Part shown: positions 1-11,289 of the stretch, piece after piece
How positions within the stretch are numbered: position 1 is the first letter of the stretch
Layout: every line of letters begins with the position of its first letter
DNA from: Gnetum montanum
Taxonomy: Eukaryota > Streptophyta > Gnetopsida > Gnetales > Gnetaceae
Direction of reading: 5' to 3'
Assembly: GCA_015680685.1 (NCBI GenBank)
Contig: MNCI01030854.1
Location: 123,416 to 187,415 of the forward strand
DNA length: 64,000 nucleotides
The notes under the pieces: generated by a model
What the model saw: only the letters and a program-made list of their open reading frames with translations
Databases searched by the model: none
What the model was told of the DNA's origin: nothing
Program-made: the position numbers and the translations under genes

Positions 1-394
1 GACCACTTCGAGCACTTGCGTTACGTGTGGTGATCCCAGTAACGATTAGCGTTTGGTAAGCCACAGTTGCATAGTTCAGGGTGTGTCCGGTAAGTGGGAA
101 CGGATGCTGACGCTAGTTAATTTAGACTTAGGACATTAGTTAGAGTTAGTTAGTTTCTCAACCCTTTCCTCTGATAACATAGAAGATAAACTGGAAAATA
201 CCAAAAAATTCACATACCTCAGACTTTCTTAACCATACACCGTAACACTTACAAGCAAGCCTGGGAAGACAACGAACGATTAACCCCAAGTGTTTCTTGT
301 GGTGTTAAGGCATTTAGTCTGCCGAGTTCGACCGGATCGCGCGTGCATGCTTGTATTCGTATGGTTGAGTGTAGGGATACCTCGCCACTCATCA
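1..394. other. No gene recognised at window edge
   Basis: No homology-bearing reading frame, LTR terminus or RNA gene was recognised here. The GC content is higher than in the AT-rich DNA that follows, and the change of character near 395 looks like the 5' truncation point of the LINE relic that starts there. Confidence 0.4.
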
Positions 395-1345
395 CCTATC
401 AAATATATTATATTGATTCAAGACATGTATGAAGGAGTTACTAATAGAATTAGAAAAGCTTATAGAATCACATGACTTTTGAGTCATAGCAGGTCTACAT
501 CAAGGGTCTATACTTAGCTTATACTCATTTGCTATTATTATAGATGAATTAATAAAAGAAATATAAGATTAAATCCCTTAGTGTATGCTATTTTTTGAAG
601 AAATTGTGTTGGTGGATTCAACTTAAAAAAATATTGTTTTAAAATGGAAAACTTGAGACATATCCTAGAATCAAAAGAGTTAAGAATTAGTAGAACCAAG
701 AAAGAACATATGAAATACAATTTCAATAATAGTATAAATATTAGTAAAATAGAAGTAATAATTTATGGCCCAAAAGTCCCTCATTACAAATAGTTTCACT
801 ACCCATGATCAATGCTTTAATCAAATAATGAAATCAATAAAGATATAAGAAATAAAATTGACATAAATGGTAAATATGGAGATAAGATAGTGGTGTTCTA
901 TGTGATAAAAATCTTAATAAAACTAAAGAAAAATTTATGGGATAGTGATGAGGCCTATCTATATGATGTTAAATCTTGGATAGTACAAAAGTGGCATGAA
1001 CAACGAATCAATATCAAAGATATGTGAATATTTAGATGAATATTGAATATTATAAAATGATTTTCTTCTATTTCAAATAAGCTATGATAATGATGTCTTA
1101 GATGAAATTGCATGTTACAAGAAGGGATAAATTGCATAATATAGATATTAAAGAAAGATTTTGTTGCCATTTCAAATAAGCTATAAGAATGATATCTTAG
1201 ATGATTTGGGCATGTGCAAAGTTCATATAATAATCCTATTAAACAAATTTGTTATGTCATTATTTCAAGAAAGCTATTCAAAAGAAGACTAAAAAGGACA
1301 ACGTCAGAAAAAAGGATTAAATATTATCTAAAGAAATTGTAAATA
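395..1345 (+). pseudogene. RTE-type LINE reverse transcriptase relic (C-terminal half)
   Basis: Decayed reverse transcriptase of an RTE-clade non-LTR retrotransposon, an enzyme that copies its RNA at a nicked target. Read in shifting plus-strand frames it shows the family landmarks in order: YIILIQDMYEGV near 405, GLHQGSILSLYSFAIIIDEL near 492-551, a CMLFFEEIVLVDS block near 585-630 where RTE proteins normally read FADDIVLVDE, then LRHILESKELRISRTKKEHM near 650-705. A degenerate match to the C-terminal YGxECW...MRMLRW region lies near 945-1040. Both catalytic aspartates are glutamates, and several stops and at least two frameshifts are present, so it is inactive. The endonuclease and N-terminal RT are absent, as expected for a 5'-truncated LINE copy. 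The clade assignment rests on motif memory, not a search. Confidence 0.72.
1070..1206 (+). repeat. Imperfect duplicated segment inside the LINE relic
   Basis: A stretch beginning ATTTCAAATAAGCTAT at 1070 recurs at 1169 with a few substitutions over about 36 bases, a 99-base offset. It is a local tandem duplication in the decayed 3' part of the RTE relic. Confidence 0.5.
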
Positions 1346-2690
1346 AATAAGAAGTTACTTATTCATAGAATAAAATGATTTAAAAAATTGTATAACTCAC
1401 TTTATTTTATTGAGACAAGGCTAATATGATGGTGATGATGAATAATTTTTATTAAGGAGATAATTGCAATGGTAAAAAATTTTCAAATCTACCTCAATGT
1501 TTTGCATGATTTGAATAAATAAAGTCCTTTTAATTAATATTCAAACTAAATCTTAGTAAAAATATTACAATTTTAAAAATTAAAAATTAAAATCATAAAT
1601 AAAAATTGTTGAAAATGTTTATGAATGAAGCTTACTTGTCTCATAGTTCAATTCCTCCCCAAGATAATTGAAACTTTGTAGAGTTTCAATTACTTAATGT
1701 ACTCTTTTGTGCATTCCAAAATCACCTCCTACTCATAGCCTCTCCCCTATGTTATCAATGATAAAAATTTACAAGTGGTTTACCAAATACACATGAGACT
1801 TAACAAATTACATGAGCATTTTCATACATCATGTGATAGGAAAGTAATTATAGGAGTTTTTGAATGTTTTTTTTTTCAGGAAGTGAAATTTTATATATTA
1901 ATTCAAGGGTAAGATATCCTTTAATAGTAATTCACTACTTCATAAAAAGGTCTAAGACTGAACACACTTGTCTTTGTTAGGACATATTATTGATATGGAT
2001 TAAGCAGATTAAGTTAAGAAAGAAAAGTCCAAAGTGTAGGTACACATAGAGATATTGAAACTAGAAATTGGAAATTTTTAATAAGTTTAGGATAACATTT
2101 TTTGAAGAAAGTTGAAAAACCATTAATGTAGTTGAAAACAACGTACTATAAGTACATCCAATGTTGTAAACATGGAAAAATATAAATAAGGTAGAAAATG
2201 AAATAGAAACCTTGATTAATTTTATTACAGAAAGCACATTAATTTATACATGGTAATATTGGTTGCATAACTACAACTAATTGTTGCAACTGGAAAATTC
2301 TATATTATGGATACAATAATTAACTTGTATAACTGTTAAAACTAACTTAACCTTTAGAAGTGTTTTAAAAAATAGAACCTACTTGTAATTGTTAAAACTA
2401 ACTTTTCAACATGACAACATTACTCCCCTTAATGTCAAAGTTTCTAAAACCTAGACTTTGGACTTCACATTATATGAAGAGACATATTAAAGATACCTAC
2501 TTTGGTAGGAATATGCCTCCAACCTACATTTAAAAATTTCCCTAAATTACTAATCATAAGGTACTAATAGTAAAAATCACAAAGAAGTAATTACTCAAGT
2601 TATTTTACCAACATGAAATCATGATTACCCTTATATCTAATTTTTATTTTTAAATTTCTTCAAATTACATTTTCCATGATTCATGTAAGT
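1346..2690. other. AT-rich DNA without recognisable gene
   Basis: No coding similarity was seen on either strand. The only structure noted is the segment at 2211-2325 that recurs at 6777-6893. Most likely decayed transposon sequence. Confidence 0.4.
2211..2325 (+). repeat. Left copy of a diverged direct repeat bracketing the LINE region
   Basis: The segment starting CTTGATTAATTTTATTA is repeated in the same orientation at 6777-6893, sharing long runs such as TTTATACATGG with scattered substitutions and small indels. The pair may be remnants of the two LTRs of an old element into which the LINE later inserted, but no LTR termini could be fixed. Confidence 0.5.
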
Positions 2691-3391
2691 ATCTTTTGGT
2701 GTTTGTTGCCATACATCTTGAAAATCAAAAGAAGCCTTTTGTGTAAAGGAAAAGGAGTAGACCTATTTTCTCTCCAAGATGTCTTATGCATATACCTTAC
2801 AATTTACCCAAGCATGTCTAAGCTTGTTGCAATAAAAGCATGTTCTTTTATCATATCTATTTCCTTTTATATGGGAACGGTTTCTTATAACCTTGTCTTA
2901 TAAACAAAGCTTTTTTTTTATGTCTTTGATACAAAATAGATGGATTGTTATAGAAGGAGGGTGATAAATGTTTCTAGATTTACACATGATGTTTTAGGTA
3001 TCAAAACAATATTTTTCATATATGTAGGTTTTTCATGTATGTAGGACAACTCTACAATTATTTTTCTTACTTGCTTTATTAATTCTTTTTAGTTAACCTC
3101 CTAGAAAATTAATCTTACAAATATGTGAAGCTATATTACCACTTTTATCATATTGCAAAGAGAAAAGTTAAGAACCAAATAACTTCATACCTCATGGGTT
3201 ATAGAATCAAACTTAACAAAATGCAAATAATGATTTGCCAAAGAAAAATCCATAAGAGATTTAGCATTTATATTTTTGATTTTCTATTTAGGGTGCTCAT
3301 CAACATCTTGTGGCTCACATAGTAGCCCCATAATCCTTTTTATTTTGGTTGAGAGTCCAACTACCATTCTTAGATTAGTAAGGCTAAATAA
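2690..3391 (-). pseudogene. Retroelement gag remnant with CCHC zinc knuckle
   Basis: Minus-strand translation of 2840-2799 reads CFYCNKLRHAWVNC, a canonical CX2CX4HX4C nucleic-acid-binding knuckle of retroelement Gag proteins. The flanking sequence (about 3391 down to 2690) keeps short gag-like stretches such as SLANHYLHFVKFDSI, broken by frameshifts and stops. No protease or polymerase follows on the lower side. The LINE at 3408-6377 interrupts its upstream part. The style of the knuckle recalls copia-type gag, but lineage cannot be settled. Confidence 0.45.
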
Positions 3392-3407
3392 TATTCTCTC
3401 CACAATG
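3392..3407. repeat. Target-site duplication of LINE, left copy
   Basis: TATTCTCTCCACAATG, identical over all 16 bases to 6378-6393. These direct repeats bound the LINE and mark its insertion. Confidence 0.85.
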
Positions 3408-6377
3408 GGGGGTGGGGGTGTCGGACCCCAAAAAGAGAATTTTATTAATAGAAAAAAAAATGTAGTACATAAGCAACTTTCAGACATACAGAGTGAGGAA
3501 ATGAGGGAGAGACCATGATGACTGAGACTATTAAAGAGAAAACATACTAAACTTAGCATTCCACTGGGAATGTAAATGCAATCTTGAGGTCAACCATTCG
3601 CTGAAATGTGTGTAACTTTTCCTAGATGTGGATTGTCAGAAGAGAACAAAGGTGGAAGAAAGAGGACAAGGCTGACTAGTGTAGAGAACTGTGGCTGAAT
3701 TTGGAGACTTTCTTCGGAAGCGAGGCCTGATGATGGTGATTATTTGGATCTCCGAAATTACTCCATGGCTGCAATAAGAGAAACAACTGATTAGCATTCA
3801 TCTTGAATTTTGGGGCTTGAGATATAATTTGGAAGTGAACATGCCATAAAATATGCATTTTTTCTGAAGTAGTTAGCTGTAAGGGGTTTGAAATAATTGT
3901 CTTTTGAAAATGTGTGGTACATCTACGTTTCCAAATATTATATAAGATGATGGGCCTAAGGATCTTCCATATGAAATGAGAGTTTTTGGACCTGATAGGT
4001 AAGAAACCAAACATTACAGCCTCTTGTGTAAGAGTGCATGAGGGAAAAACCTTAGAGGCCCATTCCCATGCATGCTGAGCAAATGGGCAAAGCCAAAAAA
4101 CGTGGACAAAGGTTTCAGGGTCATTACATAAAGGGCACTTAGGGGAGTGAATCCCAAGATATGCTAAACGTTTCCCGATTGGGAGACCTTGATGAAGAAA
4201 ACACCAAAGGAATTGTTGAATTTTTGGAAGAGTCGGGAGATGCCAAATTTGGTTGAAAAGAGAGATCCAAAAATCCTCAGTTTCTTGTTTATTCCAAGAT
4301 CGATTACAACGTAGAATGACTTCGGAAGAATCGTGTAACAATTGGAAGGGAACATGTGGCCGATAAGGAAAAATTTTTGACCCATTAGACCAATAGAGGC
4401 CATGAAATAGACCTTGGATAGCACCATCAAGGCGTAAAGATTGATGAAGAAATGTATGTAACTGGTGAAAGCAAAGCCTCATTGCTTTCGAAGCGCCATA
4501 TAGGTTTTCGAACGCTTCCCAAGAAATCCATTGATTAGCAAGGCGAAGACAATTGAGGGAAATCACTCCCTTCCGGTACCAAATAATGGCTAATCTTGCG
4601 TTAGTAATGGCAAGAGGGGAAGGGGTCAAGGGTAACCACCAAGGGCAAAGCATGGGAAGGAGAGTAGGGTTAAGATGGATATTAGACCAATTAATATGAT
4701 GGTGGAGAACTTGCCAAGCCTTCCATATGCTTTTGAATACATGGGAACCAGGAATGGAGATAGAATGAGGAGAGAAAATCCAATTAATAGGATGGATGGT
4801 TTTCCAAAAAGGCTTATGTTTAGGAAAACTTTGATGAAGCCTTAGCTGGAGAAGATTTCCAATTATGTCAGAGGTGTCCAGATGTTGCACAAGCCACTTA
4901 GCTACTAAGGTGAGTCCCTGTTTGTATGAATTCAACAGTCCTAATCCTCCTTTGTTTCTAGGAAGAGTGACAATGTTCCATGCAACACGATGAAAACCAC
5001 GCTGGGAATCTTTAGATGACCACATGAAGTCTCGAAATAATCGCTCCAAGTTTTGATAGGCTGTGTGGGAAGGAGCCCAGCATGAGGAATAATATACATG
5101 GGTAGAAGCACAAATGGATTTACAAACAAGATATTTTCCTGCCAAGGTAAGGGGCTTAGTCTTCCACTTTTTAGTTTTCTTACGAATACGAGAGATAACT
5201 AGCTCCCACAATGTAGAAGTAGGACCACGAAATCGAAAAGGGATTCCCAAGAGCTTCATGATCTCATGGTCTTGGATTAATTTCCATGGATAGGTGGGGA
5301 GTTTACTATAATTGTTATGAAAACTATATACAGAAGATTTAGACCAATTAATGGTAGAACCAGAGAGAGAACAATATTGCTCTACTTGGGCTAAAAGACG
5401 TTTAACGTTATCGGTTGTATTTTGGATTAGAAAAAAAGAGTCATCAGCAAAATGCATATTAAGCAGTTGATGTTGAGGAGAGGAAAAGTGCATGCCATAT
5501 AGCATACCTGAGTGAATATCGTGGTTAATTTGATGGCAAAGGAAATCCGCAGCAATTATAAAGAGATAAGGGGCAGGAGGACAACCTTGTCTTACTGATC
5601 TATGAATTACAAAGGGGGCGGTGATGCCAAAGGTGGTGGCTATTCTCGCATTAGCATTTGAGAAGAGACATTTCACCATATGAAGATACTTGGAGCCAAA
5701 ACCGAGTTTTGACATAGTTTGAAGGATGAAGTCCCACTTAATGTTGTCATAGGCCTTAGCATAGTCCAATTTCATCAAAAGGATGTCTTGGCCATCATCC
5801 TCAGCCCACTGCAAACCTTCCCAAGCAGCCACAACATTATCTAAGATATAACGCCCTGGGACAAATCCGGTTTGTTGAGGGGATATAATTTTATGAAGGA
5901 ATTTTTTCAAACGTAAAGCTAAGCATTTGGCCCAAATTTTGTATACCACATTAAGAAGAGTAATGGGTCGCCAATTAGCTATACTAGTAGGGTCTCCTGA
6001 TTTGGGAAGGAGGCGAATAATCCCAAGATTTAAATTTGGTCCTAGAGAACCAAGATGGATAGCCTCTTTAATTACTTGGAAAAGGTCATGGCCAACTAGA
6101 TTCCAATGCCTCTGAAAAAACTCAACAGGGAAACCATCATATCCAGGAGCTTTCCCAGAGCTAAGTTTGAAACAAGCGTGTTGAAGCTCTTCTTGAGTGA
6201 TATTAGCGTCGAGGATGTGAGACATGGATGAGTCAACTAACCTAGGATAGTTACGTGTAGTGTCCTCAAATGATGAGAGATTCATAGGGGAAGCTATAAA
6301 AAAGGCTTCAAAGTGCTCCTTAAGGTAAGAGAGGATACTCTCATGATCATTGATAATAACACCATCCCTAGAGAGAG
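3408..6377 (-). mobile_element. 5'-truncated L1-type LINE
   Basis: Bounded by a perfect 16-bp direct repeat (3392-3407 and 6378-6393). On the minus strand it contains the reverse transcriptase and C-terminal part of ORF2 (6377-3676) followed by a 3' untranslated segment (3675-3408). The 5' end lies inside ORF2, so ORF1 and the endonuclease are missing, the usual result of incomplete target-primed reverse transcription. The 3' terminus read on the element strand is C-rich (runs of C separated by A) rather than a poly(A) tail. The uninterrupted ORF and perfect duplication make it look the youngest insertion in the window. Confidence 0.85.
3676..6377 (-). CDS. LINE ORF2 fragment: reverse transcriptase with zf-RVT domain
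   Basis: Reverse transcriptase of a plant L1-type retrotransposon. The frame is open from the element's truncated 5' end, about 30 codons upstream of the first ATG at 6285, to a stop at 3676, roughly 900 residues without interruption. Visible RT blocks (numbered from that ATG) are GFVPGRYILDNVVAAWEG near residue 140, KLDYAKAYDNIKWDFI near 170, RQGCPPAPYLFIIAADF near 230 and the catalytic MHFADDSFFLIQ near 275. The C-terminal zinc-binding zf-RVT domain lies near 650-740 (FLWCFLHQGLPIGKRL, CPLCNDPETFVHVFWLCPFA). The endonuclease domain is absent, so the product could not start its own insertion. No LINE promoter is retained; ATG 6285 is simply the first in frame, and expression would depend on the surroundings. 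Confidence 0.9.
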
Positions 6378-6393
6378 TATTCTCTCCACAATG
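6378..6393. repeat. Target-site duplication of LINE, right copy
   Basis: Exact copy of 3392-3407. Sequence beyond it (CTCTAAGAGAGCCTATTAG...) resumes the pre-insertion locus. Confidence 0.85.
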
Positions 6394-7310
6394 CTCTAAG
6401 AGAGCCTATTAGAAACACTAAATAATATTTCTTCTATAACAAAAACTAATTTTACCACACTTTCACATAGTTTTAGATCTCAAATATAATTTTATATGGT
6501 TTTGCATTGTATATGTGTGCTTGAGCCTTATACATCATCATTCTTGGCAATTTTACTATATGTTTTGTACACAAATTCATTAGAAAAATAAACCATATAG
6601 GTGGGCTACATTATTTATTTCTCTATTAAATAATTTTGTATACATGAAGAAATGTACAGGATTTGGTATTAGCACCATTCCAACTTTTATCTCCCATGTA
6701 TGGAAGTTTAGATACCATACCACAATGTTAGGTCAGTGGGCATAGATGATAGAAAGAAAGTAATTAGTATACAAAGCTTGATTAATTTTATTAGAGAAAT
6801 TACACTAATTTATACATGGCAATGTTGGTTGCCTAACTGCAACTACCATTTTTGCAAATAAAAGAATTCAATTTCATGGATACAACTACCAACTTTTGCA
6901 ATTGCTTTCTAACTTTAAAATGAATACAACTTGTAAAAAACGATCATCACCCACAACTATAATGCTTATCTTGCACCCCCACAACTAAGGTGATCACTTC
7001 AAGATCATGTAGATTTGAAAATCACACAAATCGGGACAATAATGAGCAAGTTATGGGCACTAGAAGTTGGAGTGTCAAAGCTCTTAGCTTCAAAGAAAAA
7101 TTGACAACAACTCCCTTGTTATGAAATTCATAAATGAAATTTTTTTCTAACTACCCCACACTATATATAGATTTTATGCTTCTGATATCATAAATGTAAC
7201 ATCATAGATGTGATATCGTAGGTGCATGTGATATCGTAGATACGATGTCACCATAGAAAAATAAAAATTTCTGAATGTTTTTTTCTTAAAAAAAATTACA
7301 TTCCATAGGA
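6394..7310. other. Non-coding DNA, possibly including the decayed 3' LTR of Ath-A
   Basis: No gene. It contains the right copy of the direct repeat (6777-6893). Two signals suggest LTR material on the minus strand: CTTGCACCCCCACAACT near 6972-6988 resembles the purine-tract/LTR junction of Ath-C at 58853-58871, and a TATA-like CTATATATAG near 7163 precedes ATATC-rich sequence resembling the U3 of the Ath LTRs. The two signals imply different boundaries, so no LTR coordinates are claimed. Confidence 0.3.
6777..6893 (+). repeat. Right copy of the diverged direct repeat
   Basis: Partner of 2211-2325, same orientation. Confidence 0.5.
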
Positions 7311-8773
7311 TAGTTAGAAGATATGCATCATGTTGAAAGGGTCTTAACATGGAGATGATGCTTCAATTATGAAGAATAAGTGTTAAAATTCTATGATTAA
7401 GGAATCTTGGGCTATGAAAGTATATGAGGTATTGATGGAATGGATGAAAATGATAACATTATTGTGTTATTAGAATGGATAGTGTGAATGATATGGGAAG
7501 TATTTATTGTTATTTATTGGAATTGGAAGGCTCAAAATGATGTGGAATCACTTGGTAGGTATAAGACACAACAGTTATACAAGTGGGTCCTTCTCAAAGC
7601 AAGCTTTAGCCCTTAATGCCCTTGTATAACCATGCCTAAAAGTGTCCTTAGGCACTCAAGGAGTTGAATGTAAGACATACTTGTTTAGCAAAACACACAA
7701 TGTTAGTATTACAAAATTGGAAAAATAACTCCATGTTACACAAAATCATAAGTTATGATTATTCAAACAATGAGATGAAATGGTTTTAGAAGGATTATAA
7801 AAATCATGATGTGAGGTTTCTTACCATAGGCATAATGAGTTCTTGTGTTTTGTTAGTGGTTAAGGTAATCATTAGCCTTTCTTTCCAAGATTCAAACCAA
7901 GTCTAGACTACATTCCAGTGACATCACATCGTTTCATCTCTTGGGGTTACAATCATAAGACTATTAATCTTACAAGGAGTATTATTACTTGGCGTATTAT
8001 CCAAGGAAGGAGTTTATTCATGACACTTTATTTTTATTTTTTACATTTCTAAGAAGCTATCTACCTTTAGGCATGGGTAACATGTCTTTCTAGTGGGACC
8101 CCCATAAATTTATTTTGTGCTCTTTTATTTGTTAACTATGTCAACCTTTTTACGGTAGCACTTATTTTACTCTTACTCCCATTTTTTCATTAGATCTACA
8201 AGGATATAATACAACCTTGGTAACATGATAGAGATTACAATAATAGTCCAAAAAGAATCCATAAGTCCCCTTGAGGTCACACACTTTTCATTCCCCCTTG
8301 GTTCTTCACCTTTCTATCCAAGCATAATGATCACAAGTTTATTCTTATTTTGATGATGAACCTCTTATTAATGGAATGGATGGATGGATGATGTGGATTC
8401 ATTGTGCAAATAATCAATGTCTTACGACTTGATTTTATAGAGAAATTTTCACCTTATTAGGCTACATCTTGATTTTATTTAATTGTGTTCTATTAATGAT
8501 TAAAAATTATTTTTAAAGGGTTTTTAAAAATAGTATAAAAGAAATGGAAAAGCATAAAGAATGAAAAATGTTAAAAGAATTGAAAAATATTTTTAAAATG
8601 TGAAAAATTAAAGAAAAAAGAAAAATGAAAGGAATTGTAAAACAAAGAAAATAGAAAAATTAGTAAGGTACATATAGTTGTAAATGGACACCCCCATGAC
8701 TATTATGAAGATTACAGAAATGGAAGCTAGAATAAGTGGAAGACTGGTAAGTAGGTTGGGTAGATTTCTTTGA
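7311..8773 (-). other. 3' non-coding region of Athila-like element Ath-A
   Basis: No ORF was recognised. It matches the equivalent region of Ath-C: 7575-7625 (ACAAGTGGGTCCTTCTCAAA and following) resembles 59565-59610, and 8380-8405 (GATGGATGATGTGGATTCAT) resembles 60460-60485. An env-like ORF, present in some Athila elements, is not visible. This collinearity ties the integrase fragment at 8774-9955 to the Athila-like family. Confidence 0.6.
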
Positions 8774-9955
8774 CTACTTATAGTATGGTTTGACTTGTTG
8801 GATGTTGACAAGGATAAGCTTATGTGGGTTAGATGGGTGAAGAATATGTAAGGCATCAGACGAATAAGCGATGTGTACTATGTATGGTCCCTTCCAAAGT
8901 GTTTGAAATTTAGCTTTTTGGGATAAATAACTAGGATTGTAAGAGAGGACCTTATTACCTAGTTGTATGGTTATATTTCTTATCAACAAATCGTGCCTAA
9001 GCTTGTAATATTACTTGTGAACTTCACTACCCATAAGTGCTACTTTTCTATTTTCATCTAAAAGATTTAGATTCATTAGATGTTCACTTCGTGCTAAACA
9101 CAAATCAAGGTCAAGTTCACTAGTAGTAGCTAAAGTGTGAAGCTCTTCTTGGATTGAAAGTGTCAGTAACTTTTCTTAAACTAACTCATATGGGGTGTGC
9201 CCTATAGCTAATTTTTAGAATGTTCTATAGGCCCATAAAGCATCATTTAATTTTGTACTCCACTCACATCTAAACCTACTAACCATCCTAGTAAGTATTC
9301 TAGTAATTTCATGGCTAGTAACTTTGGCTTGACCATTTACTTGGGGATGATATGGTGTTGTTAATTTATGGTTGATCCTAAGTTGTTGCATGAGTTTCTT
9401 AAAGGCAGAATTGGTGAAGTGGGTTCCATTATTTGATATTAGCGTTCTAGATACTCCAAATCAATTTACCACATGTTGTTAGAAAAACTTGGTAGCTATT
9501 TTTGCTATATAATCTTTTACTACTATTGCCTCTGCCCACTTTGTGCAATAATCCATAATTACAATAATGTATGCTTTTCCATTTAACATTGGTTTAATGG
9601 GTTCCATGAAATCAATTTTCCAAATATCAAAAAGGTTCCAACAGTTGTATCCAGTGTTATGGCCTTTTATGTTTAGCCATAATTCCTCCATCTCTTTGTC
9701 AATGTTCACAAGATTAGGCAAAACTATATGCATCTCTAAACAAAGTAGGCTAGAAGTAGCTTGCCATTAGTAATTTAAGTGTTATTCTATGCCCTACATA
9801 ATGGCCATCACATGGATCTTCATGGACATCTTACAACACTCTTTGATGGTCATAATCAAGTACACACCATCTAACAAACCCATCTACACAAATATTATAC
9901 AGGTTATCATTATTTCCATGTATTATTTAGATTTGTAAAGGAATTGTTCATGTTG
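8774..9955 (-). pseudogene. Ath-A integrase (zinc-binding, core, C-terminal), decayed
   Basis: Ty3/gypsy integrase, which inserts element cDNA into chromosomes. On the minus strand an HHCC-type linker is visible around 9910-9770 (DPCDGHYVGHRITLKLLMASYFW), followed by the core start FDIWKIDFMEPI and YIIVIMDYCTKWAEA near 9660-9560. The Asp of IDF is the first of the catalytic D,D-35-E residues. Degenerate matches to the rest of the core lie near 9450-9150, and the C-terminal domain at 8989-8774 reads KFQTLWKGPYIV and VNIQQVKPYY. Stops and frameshifts break the core. Sequence relatives in the window are Ath-B and Ath-C, not the Tat RT immediately upstream. Ath-A protease, RT and RNase H are missing. 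Confidence 0.8.
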
Positions 9956-9975
9956 TTTCCTATTCCATTCAATGT
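9956..9975. other. Junction between Tat-1 RT and Ath-A integrase
   Basis: Tat-1 coding similarity (minus strand, KNVHFEWTPH at the thumb/RNase H boundary) stops here and, at lower coordinates, Athila-type zinc-linker sequence of Ath-A starts. Tat-1 RNase H, integrase and 3' LTR, and Ath-A protease to RNase H, are all absent. One deletion with one end in each element would explain both losses. Confidence 0.6.
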
Positions 9976-11197
9976 GGGGTCCATTCAAAATGTACGTTCT
10001 TGCGCAACAAATTATTCATAGGTTTTAATTTATCGGTTAGTTTTTCTATGAACCTTCTGATGAACTGTAGTCTACCTTGTAAACCTCGAAGTTCGGTAAG
10101 GTTGCCAGGTGGTTTTAGGTTTGTTATGGCCTTAACCTTATTGAGATCTACTCATATCTTTTCTTCCGAGGCTATGAACCCAAGCATTTCACTTGTTTTG
10201 ATGCCGAAGGCACATTTTTTTGGGTTAAGTCTCAGCTCATACTTTAAACAACATTTTAACATGAAGTCAAGATCTTGTGCATGTTATTTTGATGTCTTTG
10301 ATTTAACCACAATGTCATCTACATAGTTGTTGAGTGAGTGTAGTATGTAATCGCTAAAAATGAATGTCATCGCCCTTTGATATGTGGCCCCAGCGTTCTT
10401 GAGGCCAAAGGGCATCATCGTATAACAGAAGGTTCCCCATGGTGTCATGAAGGTAGTCCGGAGCTGATGCTCTGGGTTAATGCGTATTTGGTTATATCCT
10501 GAGAAGCCATCCATAAAAGATAACAGGCCGTGCCTAGCGGTCGAATCGACAAGTTGATCGATACTGGGTAGGGAAAAATCATCTTTTATGGTCACGACGT
10601 TGAGATCCCAGAAATCAATGCATAGGCGAATGCTTTCGTTCTTCTTTGGGACAATGACCATGTTGGATACCCACTCGGCGTAATTGATGGCCCGAATGAA
10701 ACCAGCCTGATAAAGTTTGGTGATCTCATTATGAACTGCCAATGCTACCTCTGGTTTAACCTTTCGTGCCTTTTGCTTTACTGGCCTCAATTTTGGATCA
10801 AGAATAATGTTGTGTTGGACGATTTGAGGATCCAGTCCAAGCATGTTTGTATATGACCAAGTGAATGCCTTTATATTGTCCCTAAGCACTTCCTCTATGT
10901 TTTTGGCCAATTGAGGTTGTAGTAATGTACTTAGTTTTAATATTTTAATTTCTCCATCAGACATGGTGATGGGGGTTTCGGTCAACAGGTCTTCGGTGAT
11001 GTTTTCAGCTTCTATGTCAAGGGACTTTGTCATACCTTTATAGTTGTCTAGTGTTTGCTGTGTTGAGGCTATGACTGCATCATCCGTTGATGAACTTAAG
11101 TGGATGAGATTTATGTCAATGTCTCTTGCGATCTTTCCGTACGACCCATTAATGATTAACGGTGTGGATAGATGCTGACAATCCATCAGGCTTGTTT
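9965..11197 (-). pseudogene. Tat-1 reverse transcriptase exon
   Basis: Reverse transcriptase of a Tat-lineage Ty3/gypsy element. After the predicted splice acceptor the frame runs LSTPLIINGSYGKIARD, then the RT palm: AGFIRAINYAEWVSNMVIVP near 10700, RLCIDFWDLN near 10600, LLSFMDGFSGYNQIRI near 10510, MMPFGLKNAGATYQRAM near 10400 and the catalytic NYVDDIVVKS near 10310. The thumb (LRGLQGRLQFIRRFIEKLTD) reaches about 10000. Catalytic aspartates are intact (MDGF, YVDD). Only two in-frame stops occur, one just after the YVDD block at 10281-10283 and one near 10173. It is collinear with Tat-3 RT (51564-53195). Upstream the frame stays open through the repeat array to 11468, but an acceptor site and comparison with Tat-3 argue that translation of RT does not begin there. 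Confidence 0.88.
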
Positions 11198-11211
11198 CTG
11201 CAAATAAATGG
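11198..11211 (-). promoter_or_regulatory. Predicted 3' splice site before Tat-1 RT
   Basis: Minus-strand sequence CTCCATTTATTTGCAG ends at 11198 immediately before the start of alignable RT protein. Tat-3 has AATTTTGCAG at the same protein position (51563). A shared acceptor fits an intron between protease and RT, as known in Ogre elements. Confidence 0.55.
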
Positions 11212-11289
11212 AGGGTAGAATGAGGTGATGAGTATTGTTCAATGTTCTCCAACAACTTAAATTGTGTGTATGTGCATAATGGTGGTTTA

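Noticed and set aside
3284-3559. Plus- and minus-strand small ORFs near the LINE left end
   Set aside because: They straddle the LINE/target junction and match nothing; they are shadows of untranslated LINE and old gag sequence.
7160-7260. TATA and ATATC repeats as the promoter of a host gene
   Set aside because: They resemble U3 sequence of the Ath LTRs and no coding region follows in either direction.
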